From positions 1-64,000 of the forward strand of contig JAVBNT010000003.1 in NCBI GenBank assembly GCA_031551355.1: a DNA stretch of 64,000 nt. The letters run 5' to 3'. The notes under the pieces were generated by a model. It was not told the origin of the DNA and searched no databases. It saw only the letters and a list, made by a program, of their open reading frames with translations. Below are positions 19,165 to 28,704 of the stretch, piece after piece; the stretch's first letter is position 1; each line of letters opens with the position of its first letter. This DNA comes from JAVBNT01 sp031551355 (lineage in GTDB: Bacteria > Vulcanimicrobiota > CADAWZ01). The translations under genes were made by a program, and so were the position numbers.

Positions 19165-20895
19165 TCAATTTGTCTTGAATGACGGCAAAATATCTATCGG
19201 CACTTCATACAATGTTTCAAAAGTTTTACTTAAATGTGAAGCAATATGCCCGTATTTATCAACCAGCAGACTTGCCTGGTCATAACTGCCGTTTCTCTGA
19301 ATATCAAGCAGTGTTTTGGACAAAGAAGTATTTGCACTTCTGAACTTTGCAAAATCCACGCTATAAGTTCCCGTTTTGGCATCATAGACAAAAGCGCCTT
19401 TATCCATCATCCAGTTAAGCTGAATAAGAGCCCCCAGTCCATGAGCCTCTTCAACACCAAAACGTATTGAGCGGAAAAGACCGGTCAGGTAGGATACACA
19501 CATGTTTTCATAATCGTTTTTATCAATAATACCTTTATCCATAAGGTAGAACTGATTATACATCGCCAGCGTGTCGGCCTTGCACTCCTCTATTGAAGAA
19601 TAAAGATCGCCGAGGCAAATTCTCACATCCTTACGGGAGCCGTCAGCCATCTTTAGCTCGCCGGGCCCGAGTCCATGAGCCAGTTCATGGAAAACAACAT
19701 CCCGGAAATAAGATTCAAATTTCACATATTTAAGCTGCTTTGGCTCGATAACTTTTTGCGCGATCGGATATGTGCTGCCGGCGAATTTTGCCGACATCAC
19801 GTTTTTAAGCATAACTTTTTTGCAGCCCTTTTCTTTTCTCACACGTTCATCATTAGGCAGGGCGAATGCTGATGTATGAACTCCGGCCTTGGCATCGCCC
19901 GCCGAGTAAATAAGGTTGGCAATGCGTATCGGTGAAGTGAAGTCACGATCCATATTTTTATCGGCGTCGGGAATAGGCAAGTTCTTTTCAAGTTCAGGCA
20001 GATATGAAACATATGAGGAGAATGCTTTGGCTTCCTGGGGAAGATTCTGATAAATAAAAGCTTCGTAAGCAGCTTTATAGTTCATGAGGTTATCTTCATA
20101 TACTTCATAAGGGCCGATAACCAGTTCAAGAGCGCTGTCTTCAATTGTCATCCAATCGACATCGCTTCTATAATAGTCGTCGCTGAGAAAAGCGTCGGCT
20201 CTTGAGAGAAGATAACGGCGCAGGCTTTCGTTTTCTGCAAATTCAGCGGCTTTTCTCAGTAAAGCGGCAGCTTTTTTCAGTTCCTGAGCATATTCCCTGT
20301 TGTAAGGAACGGCAATCAGTTTACCACCGGATCTCTTGATTACAGTAAATTCACCCATAAAACTTTTTTGTTCTTCCGGATGGTCAGCCACCCATTTTTC
20401 AAATTCACTTTTGGTCAGATCAGAGGGATAAAAATTAGCTCCGGCCGGACGTTTTTCATGTCCGTAAAACGGATTCATATCATTGATCCTGTCAAACGGG
20501 CAGGCATTGAAAACAAAGTAGCGCAGAGTAAGGGCATCAAGCGGATCTTTAGAGTTTTTAAGTTTTTCAAGAATCTCTTCGTTACGCGAGTATGCCTGCT
20601 TCAAAAAAAGTTTATCCATTTCCCCGGCAGCTTCCAGCAAATACACAAGCATTTTCTTTTCTTTTTCCGTCAAAACGGACTCATCATATTTGATGTCTAC
20701 CGGGTGAAGCTTGGACAGTTGGCCTTTTATGTAGGTAATACGTTCGAGGCGTGTCCAGTATGACGGACCGTAATTAAGCGGCAGTTGGAAGATCTGTGCT
20801 TCAATATCCTGTTTGGGCGGTGCCGCCGCACTGATATTCAGCGGCACGGCAATGAAAAAAAACGAAATCATCAACGCAATAACAAATCTGACCAT
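19165..20895 (-). CDS. Secreted M49-like (dipeptidyl-peptidase III type) zinc peptidase
   Basis: 576 residues with an N-terminal signal peptide (hydrophobic run, then ISAAAPPK). The zinc site is HELAHG near residue 402 with EECKAD near residue 436, the layout of the M49/Nudix-associated DPP III-like hydrolases, although the classical DPP III motif HELLGH differs. Start chosen at the ATG after GAGGGAGGAT; an upstream in-frame ATG lacks an RBS. Probably a periplasmic peptidase. It lies between an amidohydrolase gene and the radical SAM pair on the same strand, so they may form a loose operon. Confidence 0.78.
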   Translation of the reverse strand: MVRFVIALMISFFFIAVPLNISAAAPPKQDIEAQIFQLPLNYGPSYWTRLERITYIKGQLSKLHPVDIKYDESVLTEKEKKMLVYLLEAAGEMDKLFLKQAYSRNEEILEKLKNSKDPLDALTLRYFVFNACPFDRINDMNPFYGHEKRPAGANFYPSDLTKSEFEKWVADHPEEQKSFMGEFTVIKRSGGKLIAVPYNREYAQELKKAAALLRKAAEFAENESLRRYLLSRADAFLSDDYYRSDVDWMTIEDSALELVIGPYEVYEDNLMNYKAAYEAFIYQNLPQEAKAFSSYVSYLPELEKNLPIPDADKNMDRDFTSPIRIANLIYSAGDAKAGVHTSAFALPNDERVRKEKGCKKVMLKNVMSAKFAGSTYPIAQKVIEPKQLKYVKFESYFRDVVFHELAHGLGPGELKMADGSRKDVRICLGDLYSSIEECKADTLAMYNQFYLMDKGIIDKNDYENMCVSYLTGLFRSIRFGVEEAHGLGALIQLNWMMDKGAFVYDAKTGTYSVDFAKFRSANTSLSKTLLDIQRNGSYDQASLLVDKYGHIASHLSKTFETLYEVPIDILPSFKTN

Positions 20896-20951
20896 ATATC
20901 CTCCCTCAACGGTAAAAAATAAACAAAACAAGCGTCTTATTAATTAATTAT

Positions 20952-22439
20952 TTACAAGGAGAAGACCTTTTCACCTGCTGCATAGGTTGCTAAAATTTTT
21001 ATTTCCCTTAAATTTTGCGATGAGACTTTATACGGATGATGCGACAGAACAACAAAATCAGCCTTTTTTCTAACAGCAATGGAACCAAACCTGTGTTCAT
21101 CAAACGAGAAACGGGAAGCGGAAGAAGTGAACAGGGCTACAGCTTCTTCAACCGTCAATGATGAGGCAGGATTGGAGTGGTTTACGGCAGCATAAATACC
21201 TGCAAGCGGGTCCATCGGCGTAACATCAAAGTCAGAGCCGCCTCCCATTACAATTGAACGCCGATACATCTGCCTGAAAGGATTGGCCATCTTAGCCCGT
21301 TCAGAGCCAAGGCGCTTCTCATACATAGAATTTTTGCCGTTCCACAGCAGATCAAATACCGGCTGAACACCGACATAAAGGCCAAGCTGTGATATTTTAT
21401 CAATATCCGCCGGTGACGGAAGCTCACAATGTTCAATTCGGTGGCGGTGATCTCTTTTAGGGTCTTTAAAAAGAACTTTGTCATAAACGGAAACAATCTG
21501 CTTTATAGCCCGGTCACCGATAGCATGGAAAGCCGTTTGCAATCCGGATCTATGCGCCCGCTCGACAAAAGATAACAGTGCCCGGTCGGAAAAATACAGA
21601 CTACCGCTGTTTGCGGGATTGTCGTTGTATGGTGCCGACAAAGCCGCCGTTCCGGTGCCCAGAGAGCCATCCAAAAGCAAACAGCCGCCGACACGGCTAA
21701 GACCGCGCGATTTTATCCAACCAAGATTTACTGTCTGAGGATAAATAATTATTTCCGGACCGGCATATGGCGTCCTGATTTTAGCTAGTAAAAAATCCAC
21801 ATCACCCATCCCCCAGCCCTCTCCGCCCTCCAGTGCATGAACTGCAGTTATGCCTTTGGAAACAGCAAACCGGCAAGCCCCGGCAAAAGCGATCTCACGC
21901 TCTCCATCGGTAGTAAAGGCATTGAGATGTTTACACAGCCATAAATATGCGGCAGCGGAAAAGATCCCCATGCGGACTTTTTCACAGTCAAGCTCTTTGG
22001 GTATTTTAAGCAATTTAAGGGCGGCACTGTTAATGACGGCCGAATGAGAATCAATTCTGAAAGCGGCCACAGGCAAGACTTCCGAAACCGCATCTAAACC
22101 CGATTTATCCAGCGGTTGGGGCCAGGAAGAATCATCATAGCCATAACCCTTCTTCCAAAGCCCCGGAGAATCGAAACTCAAAAAAACATCTATCATCTCG
22201 GAACACGAACGGCACGAAAACAGTTGTGCCGATGACAGCGACAAAGCCGAATGCAAAAAGTGGGTATGGGTGTCGATAAACCCCGGCAGCAAAGCATGTC
22301 CGTTAAGGTCGATAATTGTATCAGGGAGCTCCGTTAGCTGTAACTGCGGGCAAATCCTGACAATAATTCCATCCGCAACCAGAATAACAGTATCCGGATT
22401 TAAAGACGAAACAAAATTTTTGAATAGCTTTACAGACAT
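20952..22439 (-). CDS. Amidohydrolase 3 family protein (YtcJ-like)
   Basis: A 495-residue metal-dependent amidohydrolase. The metal-site HxH is in LPGFIDTHTHFLH, further ligands are in FHAIGDRAI and HRIEHCEL, and the final Asp lies in MGGGSDFDVTPMDP. The N- and C-terminal beta-sandwich is typical of this family (VADGIIVRICPQ..., KKADFVVLSHHPY). Substrates of YtcJ-like enzymes are mostly unknown; amide or N-formimino bonds are typical. GGGGAGAG lies upstream of the ATG. It is the first gene of the minus-strand group running to 16230. Confidence 0.85.
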   Translation of the reverse strand: MSVKLFKNFVSSLNPDTVILVADGIIVRICPQLQLTELPDTIIDLNGHALLPGFIDTHTHFLHSALSLSSAQLFSCRSCSEMIDVFLSFDSPGLWKKGYGYDDSSWPQPLDKSGLDAVSEVLPVAAFRIDSHSAVINSAALKLLKIPKELDCEKVRMGIFSAAAYLWLCKHLNAFTTDGEREIAFAGACRFAVSKGITAVHALEGGEGWGMGDVDFLLAKIRTPYAGPEIIIYPQTVNLGWIKSRGLSRVGGCLLLDGSLGTGTAALSAPYNDNPANSGSLYFSDRALLSFVERAHRSGLQTAFHAIGDRAIKQIVSVYDKVLFKDPKRDHRHRIEHCELPSPADIDKISQLGLYVGVQPVFDLLWNGKNSMYEKRLGSERAKMANPFRQMYRRSIVMGGGSDFDVTPMDPLAGIYAAVNHSNPASSLTVEEAVALFTSSASRFSFDEHRFGSIAVRKKADFVVLSHHPYKVSSQNLREIKILATYAAGEKVFSL

Positions 22440-22630
22440 GAAATTAAGCTCTCCCCACAGTGTAAGACTTCACCGGGTTTATCATAAATAATAATTAGCA
22501 GCCTCTAAAAACTCTCTGTCATCCTCGCGAATGCGGGAAGCCACTATTTTATAATAATCGCCGTATTAAAAATAATAATTGCGTAAAGCGGTTATTTAAC
22601 TGGAATTCCAAAAAGAGGATATTAATAATT

Positions 22631-22770
22631 CAATGCCATTAAGTTAAGAGAAACCATCTTTTAGGCTATACGTAAGCAATTAGCTTTACCGTCATTGCGA
22701 GCCTGTAAGGCGTGGCAATCCAGACATTTATTTTTCTGGATTGCTTCGTCGGTTGCCTCCTCGCAATCGC
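22631..22770. repeat. Family B repeat, left part
   Basis: It starts CAATGCCATTAAGTTAAGAG and matches B1 (35993-36183) closely until the CCTCCTCGCAAT block, after which the sequences part. The right terminal repeat is missing, so this is a truncated or rearranged copy. Confidence 0.7.
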
Positions 22771-22862
22771 TCATGCGGTGACGCCGCACCACAAAATGAA
22801 AACATGCGTTTCAAACAGCAATCGCACAAAGTCCATTAAAGAAACTTAAAAACGTGTGTTAT

Positions 22863-22890
22863 GTCATTGTTATGTTTTCATAACAATGAC
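22863..22890. repeat. Perfect 12-bp stem hairpin
   Basis: GTCATTGTTATG and CATAACAATGAC around a TTTT loop. It has no adjacent T-run, so it is not a clear terminator. The outer GTCATTG/CAATGAC resembles the ends of the GTCATTGCGAG core of family B. Confidence 0.7.
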
Positions 22891-23193
22891 AAGGATGGTA
22901 AAAATATAGTCGCCACTTCTAGAATTTATTGTAAAATTTTAGAAAAAAACCTGCTGTTTTACTTAAAACAGATAAATATTGGATTATGGCAGCGGCTGTA
23001 AAAAACAAAGTTAGTCAATTAAGCGGCAAAAAAGCTTTTAACAAACAAATTAACGGCAGTTTTTAAATAAACCTGAACTAAAATATTAAGAAAAACCAAA
23101 AGGTAAAGTATAGAAAAAAATAGAATAGAAAGATAATATTTTATGGAGTTTTCAAAAAAACAGATTTCAAAAATTAAAGGTGGTTACCATATT

Positions 23194-23544
23194 ATGATTA
23201 TTCCTACAACAGAAAATCTTTTTGAACATAAATGCCTTTTTAAAGACATGAAACTATCCGGATTCAATCCCGAAAGCCTTAGTTATTACTGTGGCGTCTG
23301 CGGAGGAAAAATCTCGCTTAAAAAGACCCAAAAAGCCGATGAATACATCAAAGCTAAGGCATCGCTAAAACTTTCAAGGCAACTGTATCTTCTGTGCGTA
23401 GAGGATGAAAAGGCAGCAGCGGAAAAGATTCAGAAAGCGGCAAAAAGCGCGGCCGAACCGGTAAAAAAAGCTGAAAAAACCGCGGCAAAAAAAGCAAAAA
23501 GCACTGCCGGAGCCACAAAAAGCAAATCGAAAAAGAAAAAATAA
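23194..23544 (+). CDS. Small zinc-ribbon-like protein with a Lys/Ala-rich histone H1-like tail
   Basis: 116 residues. The N-terminal third has CGVCGG plus an earlier Cys (HKCLF), suggesting a small metal-binding fold. The last ~55 residues are almost only Lys, Ala, Ser, Thr and Glu (KKAEKTAAKKAKS), like bacterial histone H1-type or nucleic-acid-binding tails. The ATG at 23194 has AAAGGTGG ten bases upstream; an in-frame ATG at 23143 would add 17 residues and cannot be excluded. It stands alone between repeats. Binding of DNA or RNA is inferred only from composition. Confidence 0.6.
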   Translation: MIIPTTENLFEHKCLFKDMKLSGFNPESLSYYCGVCGGKISLKKTQKADEYIKAKASLKLSRQLYLLCVEDEKAAAEKIQKAAKSAAEPVKKAEKTAAKKAKSTAGATKSKSKKKK

Positions 23545-23579
23545 CCGTTTTTGTTAATAAATCAGAGGTTCCTTAAACA

Positions 23580-23652
23580 TAAAAAGTTCTGAAACGCCAA
23601 AACTTCAAATGGATAAATATCCGGAAGTTATGGATTTCAGAACTTTTTATTA
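23580..23652. terminator. Bidirectional terminator-like hairpin
   Basis: AAAAAGTTCTGAAA and TTTCAGAACTTTTT pair across a ~40-base loop that itself has weak dyad symmetry. It lies 35 bases after the zinc-ribbon gene stop. Confidence 0.6.
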
Positions 23653-23669
23653 TTGTCGTTATTACGTAA

Positions 23670-24020
23670 CTGGAGCAACTTGCAATCAAACTGCCACAAG
23701 CTTTAATATCTGCCGGTAAGACAAATATTGTAAATAAAATACTGGATCGCCGCGCTGCACTCGCGATGACGGCTACGCCGTCTTCTCAAAGACATTTAGC
23801 TAAACTTAGTGACATATAGAATGCAAATCGCTCTGCGCAAACTGTTTTACTGTAATCTGAACACATATATGTTTTAACGTATAATTTTTGCATGAATCCT
23901 AAAAAGTATTTCGAATTTAACATTTACAATATGAGCGGGAAGGAATTAGCCCCACATGTTTATATGCTGTCCTTATCAGCGTATGCAAAATCTATGACTG
24001 TTTGATTGCAAATTGCTCTA
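23670..24020. repeat. Composite ~350-bp inverted-repeat region
   Basis: GAGCAACTTGCAATCAAAC near 23671 is mirrored by GTTTGATTGCAAATTGCTC near 24000, reaching the end of the M28 gene. Inside are GGATCGCCGCGCTGCACTCG, which matches 31601-31620 in inverted form, and the ~100-bp module also seen at 2630-2733. The 23545-24017 gap holds no gene. Confidence 0.6.
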
Positions 24021-24917
24021 GTTTGAATTTTCTTCCTCCAGAAAATCAAGCATTTTCATAACAATATCGCCAACCTTGCCAAGACTTTCAGGAGAAATCA
24101 TCTCTATAGTATCATCCTGCGTATGCCAGCTGTCATATGAAAAATCAATAATGTCAATCGCCGGAATACCCGCCTTTAAAAACGGAGTATGATCGTCTTC
24201 TATCGAAATACTCCTGCCGGAAAGAACTTTTACATGTCCGGCCGACTCAGCCGACTTTACCAATAATTTGGACAATTCAAGTGTAGAAGAAGAATCAATA
24301 TCTATCCCCAGATCTTTATCACCGATCATATCAAGCAAAATCATTGCTCTCACAGAAGGAACAGCTCCGGTTCTTTTCAAAGTATCAACATAATGCCTGC
24401 TGCCATAAAGACTATCCGTGTCAGTCCATTGATCGCCAAAAGATTCTTCTCCGTCAAAAAAGACCAAATCAACATCGAAACTATACTTTTTATCTCTGAT
24501 TCCCGCTGCCATAGCCATCAACAGGGCCGTTCCCGAGGCATTATCATTTGCGCCCACAAAATGGAGGTCATCAAAATATTTTGATTCGTAGTGTGCAGCC
24601 AGAATGACTGTTTTCCCTCCATGTGTGCCGGGAATTTTAACAATAAGATTCTTCATTTCAACAGCTCCGATAGGAGTTGAAGCCGAAAAAACATCCTGCT
24701 TCAGTTCAAGCCCCTCTCCGGCAAAGTAACTCTTCATATATTCACGCAGCTTTTCGAGCGCTTCGGAACCGGACGGCCTGGGACCTAAAGCAAGTATATT
24801 ACCGGTAATCTCAAAAGCCTCCTCCTGAAGTGAAACCGCAGGCAAAGAAGGTGCCGAATATACCAAAAAAAATATTACCAGCGCAATAAGAGACAGCTTC
24901 AGTACATTATTACTCAA
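24018..24917 (-). CDS. M28 family zinc aminopeptidase / glutaminyl-cyclase-like protein
   Basis: 299 residues with an N-terminal hydrophobic segment, so probably secreted or membrane-anchored. Metal and catalytic blocks are ILAAHYESK, GANDNASGTALL, FDGEES and DDHTPFLKAGIPAIDI, then SWHTQDD: the M28 set that also occurs in bacterial glutaminyl cyclases. Aminopeptidase or pyroglutamate-forming activity cannot be separated here. The start is a TTG whose TTGA overlaps the stop of the upstream propeller gene, with GGGAG eight bases upstream; the two are translationally coupled. Confidence 0.82.
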   Translation of the reverse strand: MSNNVLKLSLIALVIFFLVYSAPSLPAVSLQEEAFEITGNILALGPRPSGSEALEKLREYMKSYFAGEGLELKQDVFSASTPIGAVEMKNLIVKIPGTHGGKTVILAAHYESKYFDDLHFVGANDNASGTALLMAMAAGIRDKKYSFDVDLVFFDGEESFGDQWTDTDSLYGSRHYVDTLKRTGAVPSVRAMILLDMIGDKDLGIDIDSSSTLELSKLLVKSAESAGHVKVLSGRSISIEDDHTPFLKAGIPAIDIIDFSYDSWHTQDDTIEMISPESLGKVGDIVMKMLDFLEEENSN

Positions 24918-26254
24918 TTCATCAACTCCCGTTCCCGGAACTGCAGCGTATAAATATACAGTGACTCCCTGAATTTAGCATAATCCCTGTCACCAATTTT
25001 TTCCCTGCCGATAAATTTTGTAAAATCAATTATCGATATTTTAGAGCCGTCAGGTGACCAAACCGGTTTTGAAACAGATCTGAAAGGCTGGCGCTCCAAT
25101 ATACTATAGGAGGTCTTGGCGGAAAGCTCAAAAACCTTATACTGACCCGATGAATCCACCGTATCACTGCTGCGGTAAGCTATTGCCTTTGAAGAAGGAG
25201 ACCAGTAAATTTCATTAGGTGTTATACTGTCACCGACAAAAGAAATACTTACCCCGGAAACATTGCTTATCAGACAATTCATTACCTCAGGCTTTTGTTT
25301 TGTTGCATACTGCCACAAAATGGTATTGCCGTCAGGAGACCAAAACGGAGATGTATAGCTCCAGTCCTGTTTCGGAGAAAATTGTGTAATCACTTCCCCG
25401 GAAGAAGACAATACCGCCATAAAACTTCTTCCCGCTTTAGTACGCATTGTCAGTGCTATTTTCTTGCCATCCGGAGAAAATACGGCGTCCCTGTTGCCGG
25501 TGTATTCCTTCAATACAGTGGCAACAACTCTGGGAGCGCTGTTCCACTCCAGAACAATAATATCAAAACCGCCGGATGCTTTTTCACAAACCATTCTATC
25601 TAAATCAGGAGAAATATTACGAATAGTTTTATAGTGCGAAGTCTGTTCTACAATAAATGACGAAGACGGCAGATTCCTGGCTCCGGTCCCGTTTGTACGC
25701 ATTATCACCGCCTTGTCGGGTGCATCACTGCGAAACAGAATAGCCCTGGAGCCTGTACGGGAAATAAAAAAATCAGACGCAGAATCAGAAAGTTTCGTCA
25801 CCTGATTAGATTTGGCGGAATAAACCTTCTTTCCACATGAAAATAAACAATTACCGCCGATTTCGGACCATACTGCGGAATCAATGTCGTATTTCGAGGC
25901 AAATACGTCATATTTTCTGCGCTTACCCGAGTAAGAAACCACATCTCCACCAGAACTGCAATAAAGCATAAATTCACCGGATTCGGAAGGGAATAAAACG
26001 CAGTCCTTACCTCTAAAAGTGGGTTTACTGATTTTTTTGCCGGAAGTAGATACTATGACTTTGCCGTCAACAGCGAGAGAAGCATTATTATACCAAAACA
26101 AATAAGGCAATGAAGGAGAATCCAAATATAAAAATAAAAAAGGAACATTTGCAGGTTCAAATTTTATTTTTTCCGCCGCAGAAGCAAAAGACGAAAAAGC
26201 AATAAAAAAAACAGATGCCAAAATAAAAATTTTCGAATATTTAATGTCCTGCAA
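24914..26254 (-). CDS. Secreted TolB/PD40-like beta-propeller protein
   Basis: 446 residues. A signal peptide (about residues 1-26, ending SSFASA) is followed by repeated WSPDG-type blades (FSPDGKKIAL, WSPDGNTILW, WSPSSKAIAY, WSPDGSKISI), typical of PD40/WD40-like propellers. Probably a periplasmic protein-protein interaction module; no enzyme motif is seen. The TTG start at 26254 is chosen because GGAGG lies seven bases upstream and the signal peptide begins there; the longer frame adds a non-signal N-terminus. Coupled to the M28 peptidase. Confidence 0.72.
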   Translation of the reverse strand: MQDIKYSKIFILASVFFIAFSSFASAAEKIKFEPANVPFLFLYLDSPSLPYLFWYNNASLAVDGKVIVSTSGKKISKPTFRGKDCVLFPSESGEFMLYCSSGGDVVSYSGKRRKYDVFASKYDIDSAVWSEIGGNCLFSCGKKVYSAKSNQVTKLSDSASDFFISRTGSRAILFRSDAPDKAVIMRTNGTGARNLPSSSFIVEQTSHYKTIRNISPDLDRMVCEKASGGFDIIVLEWNSAPRVVATVLKEYTGNRDAVFSPDGKKIALTMRTKAGRSFMAVLSSSGEVITQFSPKQDWSYTSPFWSPDGNTILWQYATKQKPEVMNCLISNVSGVSISFVGDSITPNEIYWSPSSKAIAYRSSDTVDSSGQYKVFELSAKTSYSILERQPFRSVSKPVWSPDGSKISIIDFTKFIGREKIGDRDYAKFRESLYIYTLQFRERELMN

Positions 26255-26381
26255 GTTGCATCCTCCTATCCAAGCCGCACCGCCATAGACATCCTTTAGA
26301 ATCTTTCGTGACCGCCACAGAAAATAAAATGAGTGAAATAAAGTAAACTTAAATTTCACTCATAAAGAAATATTATTGCGA

Positions 26382-27317
26382 CTAAAGACGTGCAAAGGTA
26401 AGCTCTGTTTTACTGATACGTATAACATCGCCACTCTTAAGGTTAGATTGTTTTACCTGCTCGGAATTCACATAAATTCCCACAGTCGAACTCATATCAT
26501 GAATCGTAAATATATTGCCGTCAGCCATTGAAATTACTGCATGACGATTTGAAATTTCCTTATCTTCCTCATCCTCCAGCACCAGATCACACTCAGGATC
26601 CCGGCCAATTGACATCTGAAGCTGAGATTCATAAAAACTATACTTATAACCGGCATTAACGCCTTTACGTACAGTAATAGTAGCGATAACCCTTCCTGAA
26701 GGCCTTGCCTTTTTACGCGGCTCCACCTGAACAGACGAACTGTGAGAAGACGTTTTAGCGGGCATTGCCGGAGCCATACTCTCCATTTCAAGCATCATTC
26801 CCGAATTTGCACTGCAGGTTTCACAATAATGCATCCCCGGAAGAACTTTTTTGCCGCACTGTCTGCAGGCAGATTTGGTTTTTCCTCCCGACAAAACTTT
26901 GGAAATCAAAACCAGAACAATAATAAAGACTACAAGACCAATTCCTATATAAAGTCCATATTCCTTAAGTATAGGCATAATGGTATCCATAACACCTTGT
27001 GATGCAGGAGGTTCCTCTGTTGCTGTGCTACGTGGTTTATCTTCCTGATCGGCACTAAAGAAATCTTCTTTTGCAGTTGATTTTGCCTTCGTCCCGTCTT
27101 TTTGTTTCTTATCATCCGTGCCTTTCGAAGCAACGGAGCCAACGGGTTTTGCCTCCTTTTTAGAGTCCTTTTTGGTATCTTTCGAAGTTGCGGCTACCAG
27201 AGGTTTGCCGTGACTCTCAGGTTTACTCTGTTGGGCAAAGCAATTAGAAGATAAAAAGACAGAAAGAATTACTAATACCAAAAAAAACTTAAAGGGTTGC
27301 TCCGCAACTCTGCGCAT
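26382..27317 (-). CDS. FHA domain protein with signal peptide, transmembrane helix and zinc ribbon
   Basis: 311 residues: a signal-like segment (1-28), a Lys/Ser-rich low-complexity stretch (to about 105), a transmembrane helix (about 120-142, YIGIGLVVFIIVLVLIS), a zinc ribbon (CRQCGKKVLPGMHYCETC, about 150-167) and a C-terminal FHA domain (about 205-311; SIGRDPECDLVL, ISNRHAVI). FHA domains read phosphothreonine, so the C-terminus should be cytoplasmic and the charged stretch outside. It may sense or tether a phosphorylated partner; no Ser/Thr kinase is in the window. CGGAGG precedes the ATG. Confidence 0.82.
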   Translation of the reverse strand: MRRVAEQPFKFFLVLVILSVFLSSNCFAQQSKPESHGKPLVAATSKDTKKDSKKEAKPVGSVASKGTDDKKQKDGTKAKSTAKEDFFSADQEDKPRSTATEEPPASQGVMDTIMPILKEYGLYIGIGLVVFIIVLVLISKVLSGGKTKSACRQCGKKVLPGMHYCETCSANSGMMLEMESMAPAMPAKTSSHSSSVQVEPRKKARPSGRVIATITVRKGVNAGYKYSFYESQLQMSIGRDPECDLVLEDEEDKEISNRHAVISMADGNIFTIHDMSSTVGIYVNSEQVKQSNLKSGDVIRISKTELTFARL

Positions 27318-27576
27318 AATGAAAACCTCCGAAAAGTTTATACAAACTAATTTTTCACTTACCTTAAATAAAATTTAACAAAAATCCATAAAAATCCTTT
27401 AAACAGTATTGAAATTAAGATAATTATTAACTTAGATTTATAATTGTAGCATATTCCGAATCAAAAATCAAAGGAATAAATTCAACGGCGAAAGAAAATT
27501 TTACCGGCAATCATCAGATATTCATTTTTATTTACGGCAAAAGCTTTTGAAAAGAACACAGGGGGCATTCGCATTG

Positions 27577-28623
27577 ATGAACAAAGAAATACTTATCGCG
27601 ATGAGCGGCGGCGTTGATTCCGCTGTAGCTGCGTATATGCTGAAAAAACAGGGCTTCGAAGTAACCGGAGTGACGATGAAGCTATGGAATGAAAACAAAG
27701 GCGAAAGCTATGCCTGCGGCAGCCCTGCCGATATCAATGACGCCGCGGTTACAGCAAAAAAATTAAATATAAAACATATGGTTATTGATGTCAGTAAGGA
27801 TTACGCCGACATTGTTATAGACTATTTCAGGAATGAATATATATCCGGACGAACGCCTAACCCATGCTGCGTCTGCAACCGGATGATAAAATTCGAGCTG
27901 GCGGAAAAAGCAGGGAATTCGTTCGCTCTGTTTGCAACAGGCCATTACTGTAAAAAAGAATATGATCGGCAAACCGGCAGGTACGGCATAAAAAAGGCCA
28001 GTGATTTGAAAAAAGATCAAAGCTACTTTTTGTCGTTTTTGAGTCAGCAGCAACTGGCAAAAACAATCTTCCCCCTTGGGGAATCAGATAAAAAGCATAT
28101 AAAACAAATGGCGAAAGAACTTGGATTCGAAATTCATGACAAAAAAGAAAGTCAGGACTTTAAAGGCGGACCGGCGATTCTATCTTCAATCGCAGAAAAA
28201 AAAGGCAATGTTGTTGATGCACACGGCAAAAAACTCGGTGAGCACAAGGGAATACACCTATATACTATCGGACAAAGAAAGGGATTGGGAATATCCTCAA
28301 AAACACCTCTTTACGTCATTGCAATAAATGCTGTAAAAAATGAAATCGTTCTTGGAGAAGATCATCTTCTTTATTCAGAAAAAGCCGCTGTTTCAGGACT
28401 TAACCTTATGAGCAAAAACTATAAAGCAGGGGACGAATTCAATGCCAGTGTGAAAATAAGGGCAAATCACCCGGGCTCAGAGGCCTTAATCCAAATAATG
28501 CCTGAAAATACGGCGAAAATAATATTTGCTCAGCCGCAAAAAAGCGTAACTCTCGGGCAGACAGCCGCCTTTTATGAAGAAGACCTTTTATTGGGCGGCG
28601 GTATAATTTCTTCAAAGGAATAA
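27577..28623 (+). CDS. mnmA: MnmA-like tRNA 2-thiouridylase homologue lacking the second catalytic Cys
   Basis: 348 residues of the PP-loop tRNA thiolase family. The ATP motif is MSGGVDSAVAAY, the first catalytic cysteine region is NPCCVCN (Cys97, 98, 100), and ATGHY and GQRKGLGI are also family-typical. The position of the persulfide-carrying cysteine (E. coli MnmA Cys199, usually in a SxxICF block) reads SQDFKGG, with Lys196 where Cys is expected. It may use one of the extra cysteines or be a paralogue with another thiolation target. The ATG at 27577 follows GGGGG; a TTG at 27547 is less likely. It lies beside cysE and cysK. Confidence 0.75.
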   Translation: MNKEILIAMSGGVDSAVAAYMLKKQGFEVTGVTMKLWNENKGESYACGSPADINDAAVTAKKLNIKHMVIDVSKDYADIVIDYFRNEYISGRTPNPCCVCNRMIKFELAEKAGNSFALFATGHYCKKEYDRQTGRYGIKKASDLKKDQSYFLSFLSQQQLAKTIFPLGESDKKHIKQMAKELGFEIHDKKESQDFKGGPAILSSIAEKKGNVVDAHGKKLGEHKGIHLYTIGQRKGLGISSKTPLYVIAINAVKNEIVLGEDHLLYSEKAAVSGLNLMSKNYKAGDEFNASVKIRANHPGSEALIQIMPENTAKIIFAQPQKSVTLGQTAAFYEEDLLLGGGIISSKE

Positions 28624-28704
28624 CTGCAACCGGCAGTCACCGAAAAATAACCACCGCTCAAAAATGTTAAACCGGCAAAAAAGCCGCAGATACACAATAA
28701 TAAC

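Larger units (their letters stand above)
22440..23193. other. Gene-free region with repeats
   Basis: It contains a family B left half at about 22631-22770, with GTCATTGCGAG and TGGCAATCCAG motifs, and a perfect hairpin at 22863-22890. Nothing recognisable occurs between about 22900 and 23140. Confidence 0.55.
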
